From assembly GCA_025463055.1 (NCBI GenBank), contig JAOAPV010000129.1, positions 39,630 to 103,629 on the forward strand: a DNA stretch of 64,000 nucleotides, read 5' to 3'. The notes under the pieces were generated by a model, which was not told the origin of the DNA, ran no database searches, and was given only the letters and a program-made list of their open reading frames with translations. The stretch's first letter is position 1; each line of letters begins with the position of its first letter. Shown in pieces: positions 38,767-46,363 of the stretch. The translations under genes were made by a program, and so were the position numbers. This DNA is from Candidatus Acidiferrum typicum (GTDB taxonomy: Bacteria > Acidobacteriota > Terriglobia > Acidiferrales > UBA7541).

Positions 38767-39324
38767 TCACTTTACCTCGACTTTCACGCGCATCCACGGA
38801 TGGATGCAGCACTCAAAGAGGTGTTCACCTTTCGACAAGCCCGGGAGCAGTAGCTGACTGCCTTGCAAGATTCGGGTCCGGGCTACAGCCACGTTTGAAA
38901 AGCCGCCGGAACATTCGGGAACGGTGACCTCTCCAGGCGCATTGAGGACCGGTAGAAACCCGCCACCAAAGTGTTCTACCTCGGTGAAGGTGTGCGGCTC
39001 GCCGCCTTGGTCGGTTACGACAAGAGTGGTGCCCTTCGTGATATGGAGTGTGTCAGGCTCGAAGTCCCAGTTGGTGTCCGGCTTTCCAATCGCTGCCTTT
39101 GCAAATAAATCTTTCAACGTCGTGAATGCGCCGAGCGTGACGTTCTTGCAGAAGCCAGGCCCAAGAGCGGCATTGAAAGTGGTCGGATCGCATTCGTCCA
39201 GCGCCACGATCTGGGCGACACTAGGCGGATTCTCATTCTCTTTTTCTTGGGCAAGCGCCTGCGTCACGCCGGCAAACAACAAACACCCAGCGATTAAACA
39301 AACCTTCGTAACAGGGAGTTTCAT
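38767..39324 (-). CDS. Secreted plastocyanin-like copper protein
   Basis: A 185-residue protein begun at ATG 39324 with AAGGAAG upstream. The signal peptide (residues 1-25) ends at TQALAQ. A cupredoxin-like fold is suggested by FEPDTLHITKGTTLVVTD, the histidine in PHTFTEVEHFGGG and the C-terminal CCIHPWMRVKVEV, which gives the Cys, His and Met expected for a type 1 copper site. This predicts an electron carrier or copper-binding protein in the periplasm. It may be unrelated to the CuA remnant, which is about 4 kb away. It is divergent from the winged-helix/TPR regulator gene. Confidence 0.75.
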   Translation of the reverse strand: MKLPVTKVCLIAGCLLFAGVTQALAQEKENENPPSVAQIVALDECDPTTFNAALGPGFCKNVTLGAFTTLKDLFAKAAIGKPDTNWDFEPDTLHITKGTTLVVTDQGGEPHTFTEVEHFGGGFLPVLNAPGEVTVPECSGGFSNVAVARTRILQGSQLLLPGLSKGEHLFECCIHPWMRVKVEVK

Positions 39325-39593
39325 AATAGTCTTCCTTCCTTCTTGTTTAGGGGTTGGCTCAAGAGAGCGCCGGCAGCCGATGATGTGCATGGCCGTCGAT
39401 TGCTGGCTCGAGCGCAAATGCAGTGGCAATTTGCGCCGGCACCGCGATGCAGTCAATCCGCGCCGCCTCTATCTCTCCCCAAAGTTTTCTCCACTGCTAA
39501 CACCATGAAAAAAGAGCGACTTCGCAGTTTGCGCGGACAGCTCTCCGAGGCAAGAATTGTGATACGCTCTTGCCGGGCTTCCGGAAGTTCCCT

Positions 39594-41507
39594 ATGCCCA
39601 CACTGGCTCCAGCTGGGCGCGTACTGCGGTTCGATACTTTTGCACTGGATCTGCGCTCGGGCGAATTGCGCAAACGCGGAGTCAAGCTGCGCCTGCAAGG
39701 CCAACCTTTACAGGTTCTTGCCATATTGCTGCAATCTCCCGGCAATCTTGTAACTCGCGAAGAACTAAGGAGCCAGCTCTGGCCGGCCGATACCTTTGTC
39801 GACTTTGACCACAGCCTCCATAACGCAGTGGGGCGCGTTCGCGAGGCGCTGGGTGACTCGGCGGAGATTCCGCGCTACATCGAAACCCTGCCGCGCCGCG
39901 GATACAGGTTTATTGGGCTTGTCGAGGAAGAACAGGCGCCCCAAATTTCTGCGCCTCGGAGTTCCGCAGAAAATGGCAACAAACTACATGCGTCCGCGGC
40001 ACTTGCGCCCCTAACTAAGCGGTACACCGCCTTGGCCGTGATTCTATGTTCCTGTATCGCTGTCGGACTTGCCGCTTGGGCGGCTTGGCGGCACTTTTAC
40101 GTCAGGAGCCCGATTCCACCCATTCGCTCCATCGCCGTTCTGCCGCTGCAAAATCTTTCAGGTGACCCAGCACAAGAATACTTCGCCGATGGTATGACGG
40201 AGGAGCTGATCACGGACCTATCGAGAATTCAGGCATTAAAGGTGATCTCCCGCACGTCCGTGATGGGGTACAAGCGGACTAAGAAGCACCTGCCGCAAAT
40301 TGCGCGAGAGCTCGGTGTGGATGGCATCTTGGAGGGTTCCGTAATTCGCGAGGGCAACCAGGTGCGCCTCACTGTGCAGTTGTTGGACGGGCCGAATGAT
40401 CGGCATCTATGGAGTAAAGCATACCAGCGCGAACTACGGGGGATACTCACGTTGCAAAGGGAAATGGCCCAAGCGATTGCACAGCAGATTCGCCTACAGT
40501 TGACTCCACAGCAGCACGCGCTGCTCAGCTCGGCCCGCACGGTGAATCCAGACGCGTATGAAGACTATCTGCGAGGACGTTTTTTCCTGACGACCAAATT
40601 CTCAACGCCGCAAGATCTGAAAACTGCGCGGCGCTATTTCGAAGAATCCATCCAAAAGGATCCTGACTTTGCGTTGGGTTACGTCGGACTCGCAGACAGC
40701 TATGTCCTTTTGGCGTCTTTCCGTCAATTATCTCCAGAGGGTGCGTATAAACCGGCGAAGGAAGCCTTGTCCAAAGCGCTGGAACTGGACGACAGCATAG
40801 GCGAAGCCCACGATACGCTTGCGTCGCTGAGTTGGCGGCACGAATGGGACTGGGCAGGGACGGAGCGAGAGTTCCGCCGCGCGATTGCGCTAGCCCCAAA
40901 CTACGCTTGCGCTCATGCGGATCTCGCAAATTATTTCAGCTGGAGTGGCAGACGCGCCGAGTCGATGGCTGAAATCATCCGGAGCCGCGAACTGGATCCG
41001 GGGTACAGCTTTGCTACCCTCGCGTCAGGAGTCCATTATCAGTTGCGGGAGTACGAAGCTTTGGTGGAAGCAAGCCGAAGGGGCGTGGTTTCGGATCCGA
41101 ATGAATGGCTAGAACACTACTTTCTGGGCGTCGGCTATGAGGGTGCGGGAAAACGACTTGAAGCTATCCCTGAGTATCAGAAGGCAGTAGAGATGTCGGC
41201 TGGCGATCAAGATGCCAGCGCTGCGCTTGGTCACGCGTATGCGGTGATCGGCAAACGAGCCGAAGCGGAGAAAATCCTTCGTGACTTCGAGCGAAAATCG
41301 AAGAGTGGCTATGTTTCGCCGTATATGATCGCTACGATATACGCTGGACTTGGCGATAAGGATAGAGCGTTCGAGTTTTTAGAGAAAGCTTACAGACAGA
41401 GATCTTGGGACATCGCTTGGGCCTTTAAAGCTGACTTACGGATCGACAATCTCCGCTCTGACCCGCGATTCCAAGCATTGTCGCGGCGAATTGGCTTTCC
41501 TCAATAG
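39594..41507 (+). CDS. CadC-type winged-helix regulator with TolB-N-like and TPR domains
   Basis: A 637-residue protein begun at ATG 39594. Residues about 13-105 are an OmpR/CadC-type winged helix (SGELRKRGVKLRLQGQP, REELRSQLWP, YIETLPRRGYRFIG). A membrane helix sits near 143-165. Next comes a module with IAVLPLQNLSGDPAQEYFAD, seen in adenylate-cyclase-like and TolB-N proteins, at about 178-300. TPR repeats fill about 330-630. This one-component membrane-bound regulator design is frequent in Acidobacteria. Its target genes are unknown; the divergent plastocyanin-like gene is a reasonable candidate. Confidence 0.9.
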   Translation: MPTLAPAGRVLRFDTFALDLRSGELRKRGVKLRLQGQPLQVLAILLQSPGNLVTREELRSQLWPADTFVDFDHSLHNAVGRVREALGDSAEIPRYIETLPRRGYRFIGLVEEEQAPQISAPRSSAENGNKLHASAALAPLTKRYTALAVILCSCIAVGLAAWAAWRHFYVRSPIPPIRSIAVLPLQNLSGDPAQEYFADGMTEELITDLSRIQALKVISRTSVMGYKRTKKHLPQIARELGVDGILEGSVIREGNQVRLTVQLLDGPNDRHLWSKAYQRELRGILTLQREMAQAIAQQIRLQLTPQQHALLSSARTVNPDAYEDYLRGRFFLTTKFSTPQDLKTARRYFEESIQKDPDFALGYVGLADSYVLLASFRQLSPEGAYKPAKEALSKALELDDSIGEAHDTLASLSWRHEWDWAGTEREFRRAIALAPNYACAHADLANYFSWSGRRAESMAEIIRSRELDPGYSFATLASGVHYQLREYEALVEASRRGVVSDPNEWLEHYFLGVGYEGAGKRLEAIPEYQKAVEMSAGDQDASAALGHAYAVIGKRAEAEKILRDFERKSKSGYVSPYMIATIYAGLGDKDRAFEFLEKAYRQRSWDIAWAFKADLRIDNLRSDPRFQALSRRIGFPQ

Positions 41508-41544
41508 TGCCGGCAAACTAGTCTTCAAGCGGACAGAATGAAGG

Positions 41545-42411
41545 TCACTTTGCGGCGGGCCTGGTGAATCCTTGCGCTTCAAGCCAGTAGTAGAATTCGT
41601 CGATCCAGTGATCGCTGCTGGTACCGTGCTTTTTCATGCCGAAGCCGTGGCCACCGGCACTGAAAATGTGAGCTTCCGGATTGTGGCCCGCCGATTTTAA
41701 GGCATCGTAAAATCTAACCACGTAGTCGGCAGCCAAGGCGTCGTCCTGGGCCCAGGCTAGAAAAATGGGGGGCAGTTTTGCGGGGATGGCTGGCATTACG
41801 CCAAACGGGCCGCCATAGATTGGTGCGGCAAAGTTTGGACGTGCGGCGGCATCTTGTTGGAGCAGGGCTCCGCTGCTTACCATGGCGCCTGCCGAGAAAC
41901 CCATGAAGCCGACTCGGTCCGGAGAGATGCCCCATTCCGCGGCGTGTTGGCGGACTACTTTGAGGGCCTGAATTCCGTCGGCGATGCCGTACTTGCCGGC
42001 TTCGTCCATGTTCAAGTCGGCGGGGATGCCTTCCTGACGCTTTTCGATGATTCGATACTTGAGGACGAATGCGGCGATGCCTTTGCTCTGGAGCCACCGC
42101 GCCACATCGTTGCCTTCCAAATCGATGGCTAGCCTCACGAAAGCTCCGCCGGGAGCGATGATGATGCCGGTTCCCGTGACCTTGGCTCGTTCGGGAAGAT
42201 AGACCGTCAAGGTCGGGGCCACCACGCTGGAAACCACGGCTCCGATAGGTGTATTCGTTTCGACCTTTTCCTTCTGGGTCCATGTCTCGGAACCCGGGGC
42301 TGTGCCGGGCCAGATGTTCAAGGTCTGCGGGGCCGCTTGGGCGAAGCAACCGGACGCGGTGATAAATGCTAGCGCGATTGCATGAGCCACACCGGACGAC
42401 ATTCGCCGCAT
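41545..42411 (-). CDS. Secreted alpha/beta hydrolase (acetylxylan esterase-like)
   Basis: A 288-residue protein with a signal peptide (residues 1-25, ending GCFAQA). The serine nucleophile is in GFSAGA, an oxyanion-hole type APGGAF is visible near residue 87, and the catalytic histidine is in GGHGFGMKKHG. The opening WPGTAPGSE is common in the BD-FAE/Axe7-like esterase families that remove acetyl or other acyl groups from plant polymers. The location is periplasmic or extracellular. A pair of 25-base direct repeats lies upstream at 42474 and 42525. Confidence 0.87.
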   Translation of the reverse strand: MRRMSSGVAHAIALAFITASGCFAQAAPQTLNIWPGTAPGSETWTQKEKVETNTPIGAVVSSVVAPTLTVYLPERAKVTGTGIIIAPGGAFVRLAIDLEGNDVARWLQSKGIAAFVLKYRIIEKRQEGIPADLNMDEAGKYGIADGIQALKVVRQHAAEWGISPDRVGFMGFSAGAMVSSGALLQQDAAARPNFAAPIYGGPFGVMPAIPAKLPPIFLAWAQDDALAADYVVRFYDALKSAGHNPEAHIFSAGGHGFGMKKHGTSSDHWIDEFYYWLEAQGFTRPAAK

Positions 42412-42473
42412 ATTTTCTCTCCTGGTTCAGACGTGCTGTAGGAAGCGGGGTAGCCCCCTCCCCCTATTTCTCA

Positions 42474-42549
42474 CAAGTGTTGATTCTACGGGTAGTTAAA
42501 GTGCTTTATTTTCATACACTTTTGCAAGTGTTCATTTTAAAGGTAGTTA
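42474..42549. promoter_or_regulatory. Imperfect direct repeats upstream of the esterase gene
   Basis: Two 25-base copies, at 42474-42498 and 42525-42549, share CAAGTGTT at one end and GGTAGTTA at the other and agree at 21 of 25 positions. Their spacing is 51 bases, about five helical turns. They lie 63-138 bases before the esterase start and could be binding sites for a regulator. Confidence 0.35.
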
Positions 42550-42638
42550 GCGGCGGGGAAATCGGCCCTATTCGGAGGCAGGACATGTGTCCGATGGCGT
42601 CGTGCAAGGCTTGGCCTCACGCTCGCGGCCGTCGTGCT

Positions 42639-42658
42639 GGCGGGTCTTAAGACCCGCC
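42639..42658. repeat. Perfect 20-base palindrome
   Basis: The arms GGCGGGTCTT and AAGACCCGCC are perfectly complementary without a loop. It sits inside a long intergenic region and may be a REP-like element or a transcription terminator hairpin. No T-run follows on either strand. Confidence 0.5.
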
Positions 42659-42981
42659 AAAACATACGGCGTGGAACGCCGAGAGGTACGGGTGGCCGAT
42701 ACGGCGCGGAGTGCGGCGCTGGCGGCCATCGGCAAAGGCGAAGGAACACAAAGGGGAACGGTCCTTGGAGCGATTGGTGGACATGGAAGTCTCCAGAAAG
42801 AAAGATTAGATTTAGGACTTTCGGGGAGTCTCGGTGAGGCGAGGCGCACTACCGAACGAAAACAGTCTACCAGAGCGATGATTACAATTCAATAAAATTG
42901 CTGCCGTTGGTCAGCTTCCGACGTGTCCGGTTTTGCGCGTTACCAGGCATCAGTCACACCAGAACTCTATCTGCTATTTCC

Positions 42982-43734
42982 CTATCGATGATCCAAGCAG
43001 GGTATCTGGAAACTCAAGGTGACTGGGAAGGCGCTTGTCTTGCCGCCGGGTTTTACCTTGAATCGCCACGTCCGAACGGTGTCCACAGCGGCGTTATCCA
43101 GAACCTCGTCGAGCGACTTCACGATGCTGGCATCCACCACTTCACCGTCTGGATTTACAACGATGGAAAGGTAAAGCTGCCCTCGACGCCATTCAGCTCT
43201 TGCTTTTTCTGGGTAGGGAGGCAATCGCCGAGAAACATTACCAACAATTTGCAAAGCGTCACCGTGTTCGCCTTCAATAGTGTGGCCTGTTCCGATATCT
43301 ATCGCAATTTCGCCAACGTCCATTCCTTTGCCGCCGTCTGGGCACGGTTTCGTCAGGCTGTAATTCATTTCAACCTTTGTGGCTGCGGGAGGCCTTTGAG
43401 GAGGTTCAAACCGCCATTGTTTTGCCGCGTCAATAGACGGCTGGAAAAGCTCCGAAGGGCCGCTAAGAGCGTTTACGTCGATGACTCTTCCATTCCCGTC
43501 GATTGTCACGCACAGAACAACTATGCCTTCAACGCTCTTTCTTGTCGCTTCATCGGTATAAGTCCCGGGGTCGGACTTGATCGGCCTAAGGTTTTGGCTG
43601 ATTTTGCATGTGTTTTGCCGAGAAGCGGCATCTTGCGCGCCCGCATTCGCTGCTGCGATTACAGTCAGAGCTGAAACGGCAAAGGCAACCCGAAGGAATA
43701 CCCGGATAAATCGCGACGGACGGCTAGGTGTCAT
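42982..43734 (-). CDS. Secreted protein with two TonB C-terminal-like domains
   Basis: A 250-residue protein with an N-terminal signal peptide (residues about 10-34, ending NAGAQ). Two TonB_C-like domains follow, at about 60-125 (VEGIVVLCVTIDGNGRVIDV) and 165-245 (QLYLSIVVNPDGEVVDASIV). Classical TonB has a membrane anchor and a proline-rich spacer; here the spacer is missing and the N-terminus looks cleavable. It could be an accessory TonB-like protein. It is not next to the receptor gene at 3 kb. Cysteines in each half could form disulfides. Confidence 0.78.
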   Translation of the reverse strand: MTPSRPSRFIRVFLRVAFAVSALTVIAAANAGAQDAASRQNTCKISQNLRPIKSDPGTYTDEATRKSVEGIVVLCVTIDGNGRVIDVNALSGPSELFQPSIDAAKQWRFEPPQRPPAATKVEMNYSLTKPCPDGGKGMDVGEIAIDIGTGHTIEGEHGDALQIVGNVSRRLPPYPEKARAEWRRGQLYLSIVVNPDGEVVDASIVKSLDEVLDNAAVDTVRTWRFKVKPGGKTSAFPVTLSFQIPCLDHR

Positions 43735-43924
43735 ACCGCCCCCTTTATTAAAACTCTACATTACACCAACACGTTGCGATAACTCCCGGTTGATCGGGTA
43801 ATCGGAAACTATCAACTGCTAAAATTCAGGTGTTCAGTCGGATTTTTGCACGCTTGCGGGCGCGGTGCGTACGCGATAGAGTGCGCGCGGCGTGATGGAC
43901 TGAGTTTCGGGAGCTTGGGCTGCT

Positions 43925-45601
43925 ATGCGCATGGCGATGGGACTGGGATGTGTTTTTGTGCTGATGACTATTAGTGCGGCTGGGAGTTTTGCGCAGGATC
44001 GCTCGCAGGGGCGGTCTATGGTGATTTCGCGTGGCGGGATCGTGGCTGCGGAATCGCCTTTGGCGGCGCAGGCTGGGGTGCGCGTGCTGGAGAGCGGCGG
44101 GAATGCGGTGGATGCGGCTATTGCTACGAACGCGATGATGGGCGTGGTTGAGCCGATGATGAATGGAATCGGCGGGGATTTGTTTGCGATTGTTTACGAC
44201 GCTAAGGCGAACAAACTTTATGGGTTGAATGCGAGCGGGTGGGCGCCGCGCGGGCTGACGATTGAGTTTTTGCGCAAGCAGGGGATTCGCGAGATGCCGC
44301 AGCACGGCGTGCATGCGATTACCGTGCCGGGTGCGGTGGACGGATGGCAGAAATTGGCGGAGAAATTTGGGCGGAAAAAGCTGAGCGAGGATTTGGCGGC
44401 GGCGATTCGAACGGCGGAGGACGGGTTTCCGGTTCCTGAGTGGACCGCGGCGTATTGGGCAGGGGAATTGGATTTGCTTCGGAGCGACGAAGCGGCGAGC
44501 AAGGTCTACTTGCCTGGCGACCATGCGCCGCACGTTGGCGAAGTGTTTCGGAACGCGGATTTGGCGTGGTCGCTGCAGCAGATTGCGGAGCACGGACGCG
44601 ACGCTTTCTATAAAGGAGCGATTGCGCAGAAGATTCTGGAAACGATGAAGCATCACAACGGGACGATGCTGGCGGAGGACCTCGCCGCGTTTTCGAGCGA
44701 GTATGTGGAGCCGATCTCGACGACTTATCGGGAGTGGACGGTTTACGAGATGCCGCCGAACGGGTCGGGAATTGCGGCGCTGGAAATGTTGAACATCATG
44801 GAGACATTTCCCTTGGGGCAGCTTGGCTTTGGCTCGACGAAGGCGCTGCACGCGATGATCGAGGCGAAGAAGTTGGCTTATGCGGATATGGCGAAATACG
44901 TGGCGGACCCGCGAGGGCAGAAAATTCCGGTGGCTGCGCTGCTCTCGAAAGATTGGGCGAAGCAACGCGCGCAATTGATCGATGCGGAGCATGCGAAGTG
45001 CGATGTGGGAGCAGGCGAGTTGCCGGGGGGGAGCGATACGACGTACTTGAGCGCGGTGGACCGCGACGGGAACATGGTGTCGCTGATCCAAAGCAATTAC
45101 GACCTGTTTGGCTCGGGAATCGTAGCGCCGGGAACGGGGTTCGTGCTGCATAACCGCGGCGGGCTGTTCACGCTGGATAGCGCTTCGCCGAATGCATTGG
45201 CGGGACATAAGCGGCCGCGGCACACGATCATCCCTGGATTCGCGCAAAAGGGTGATATGCGCATGGCATTCGGGATCATGGGCGGATGGAACCAGTCGCA
45301 GGCGCATGCGCAGTTCATCGCGAATATCGCGGATTTTAAAATGAATATTCAATCGGCGATGGAAGCTCCACGCTTTTCAAAGCATACGTTTTCCGGATGC
45401 GACGTGACGATAGAGAATCGGATTTCAGGCGCGGTGCGTAACGAGCTGTCCGCCAAAGGGCACCAAATCCAAGTGCTTGGAACGTATTCGTCCGGGGTGG
45501 GAGGCGGGCAGGCGGTGCTGCGGGACTTTGCGAGCGGGGTGAACTATGGAGCGTCGGACCCGCGAAAGGATGGGCAGGCGGCGGCTGAGCTCCCTTATTA
45601 G
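43925..45601 (+). CDS. ggt: Gamma-glutamyltransferase
   Basis: A 558-residue Ntn-hydrolase precursor with a signal peptide (residues 1-23, ending AGSFAQ). The conserved N-terminal segment GGNAVDAAIATNAMMG and MNGIGGDLF are present. The self-cleavage site is before T372 in SDTTYLSAVDRDGN, which becomes the catalytic residue of the small subunit. FGIMGGWNQSQ fits the C-terminal active-site loop. The enzyme cleaves gamma-glutamyl bonds of glutathione or gamma-glutamyl peptides in the periplasm. A 508-codon open frame lies on the opposite strand but has the composition of a shadow. The gene appears monocistronic. Confidence 0.93.
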   Translation: MRMAMGLGCVFVLMTISAAGSFAQDRSQGRSMVISRGGIVAAESPLAAQAGVRVLESGGNAVDAAIATNAMMGVVEPMMNGIGGDLFAIVYDAKANKLYGLNASGWAPRGLTIEFLRKQGIREMPQHGVHAITVPGAVDGWQKLAEKFGRKKLSEDLAAAIRTAEDGFPVPEWTAAYWAGELDLLRSDEAASKVYLPGDHAPHVGEVFRNADLAWSLQQIAEHGRDAFYKGAIAQKILETMKHHNGTMLAEDLAAFSSEYVEPISTTYREWTVYEMPPNGSGIAALEMLNIMETFPLGQLGFGSTKALHAMIEAKKLAYADMAKYVADPRGQKIPVAALLSKDWAKQRAQLIDAEHAKCDVGAGELPGGSDTTYLSAVDRDGNMVSLIQSNYDLFGSGIVAPGTGFVLHNRGGLFTLDSASPNALAGHKRPRHTIIPGFAQKGDMRMAFGIMGGWNQSQAHAQFIANIADFKMNIQSAMEAPRFSKHTFSGCDVTIENRISGAVRNELSAKGHQIQVLGTYSSGVGGGQAVLRDFASGVNYGASDPRKDGQAAAELPY

Positions 45602-45837
45602 GGTGTATTAGACTGAAAACACAGCGGATGGCGGCGATCAGAAAGCTGTAAAGTAGTTCCATTTGGCGGGATGATTGGAAAAAGCCGTTCCGTGCGGTCG
45701 GACTGTACGGGTGGACAGGTCGAATAAAGGGTCTGAATTCAGTGGGATAATCTGCTTGGCATTGGTATTATGCGTGCAACCTGTACCTGTGGACAGGTGG
45801 GCGTCACGCAGAGACGCGCCTGGTGCCGGAGGCGAAA

Positions 45838-46221
45838 ATGAGGCCACCCCTAGCCGTAAAGGTCTCCTGTATTGTCGTGCTGTCGATCATCTGCCTGGTG
45901 TTGCCTGCCGGTAGCGCTGCTCAATCGCTTGATGTTTCGGGCCGGTACCAATGTGCCTCAGCCAAGGTGCGCGGGAAAGTCGTGCCGTGCACGGCGGCGC
46001 CACTCACTCTTAAAAACGACGGTAAATTTGAGCTGCGTGGTTGGGAAGGCAGCTACCTGGTGAACGGCCAGTGGGTGGAGCTGACCGATTCTTCGGTGCG
46101 TTCGCGGGCGAAGATCGAGCCCGGACACAAGATTGTGTTTCGCTACCGCGGGAAACATGGGTGGTGCGAAATGACTTATGAGCGGCGAGTGGCGGAGTTG
46201 GGGAAGACTTCGCTGAGTTGA
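45838..46221 (+). CDS. Small secreted protein of unknown function
   Basis: A 127-residue protein from ATG 45838, with GGAGG six bases upstream; a GTG 15 bases earlier is an alternative. A signal peptide runs to about residue 29 (LPAGSAAQS). The mature part is about 95 residues, beta-rich, with cysteines in YQCASAKV, VPCTAAPL and GWCEMTYE. The pattern SGRYQC, LKNDGKFELRGWEGSYLVNG and YRGKHGWCEMTY suggests a small lipocalin-like barrel, but I do not recognise a family. No enzyme motif is visible. Confidence 0.65.
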   Translation: MRPPLAVKVSCIVVLSIICLVLPAGSAAQSLDVSGRYQCASAKVRGKVVPCTAAPLTLKNDGKFELRGWEGSYLVNGQWVELTDSSVRSRAKIEPGHKIVFRYRGKHGWCEMTYERRVAELGKTSLS

Positions 46222-46277
46222 GAGTAGCCAGGAGGTATTGCAGTTCCCCGTGTGACAACAAAATTCATGGAAAAAGC

Positions 46278-46305
46278 CGCAGGGCTCCGAAGACTCCGCC
46301 CTGCG
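46278..46305. repeat. REP-like inverted repeat
   Basis: The arms CGCAGGGC (46278-46285) and GCCCTGCG (46298-46305) are perfectly complementary with a 12-base loop, followed by CTAC. It sits in the 141-base gap between convergent genes, where it may also serve as a terminator. Confidence 0.5.
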
Positions 46306-46340
46306 CTACAGGAAGTCCCCAAAAAACTGGCCGGAAAAGG

Positions 46341-46363
46341 CGCACAGGCATGAGTGCCGGTGC
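46341..46363. repeat. REP-like imperfect palindrome at the 3' end of the fusion gene
   Basis: The segment centred on GGCATGAGTGCC is an imperfect palindrome ending in GGTGCTAC, close in form to the palindrome at 21.7 kb (GGCATGAATGCC, ending GCGTTAC). It touches the stop codon of the PBP4/D-aminoacylase gene and lies 30 bases from another inverted repeat. Confidence 0.5.

Larger units (their letters stand above)
42412..42981. other. Intergenic region with direct repeats and a palindrome
   Basis: About 570 bases between the start of the esterase gene and the end of the TonB-like gene. It contains an imperfect 25-base direct repeat and a perfect 20-base palindrome, listed separately. The remaining short frames are arginine-rich on both strands and do not look like genes. 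Confidence 0.5.

Noticed and set aside
42587..42895. A 102-codon frame in the long intergenic region
   Set aside because: Both strands are open and arginine/serine-rich across a palindrome, which is typical of non-coding high-GC DNA.
43826..45352. A 508-codon open frame on the minus strand opposite the gamma-glutamyltransferase gene
   Set aside because: Its product is dominated by Arg, His, Pro and Leu and shows no domain, while the plus-strand frame has every expected motif of the enzyme. It is a composition shadow.
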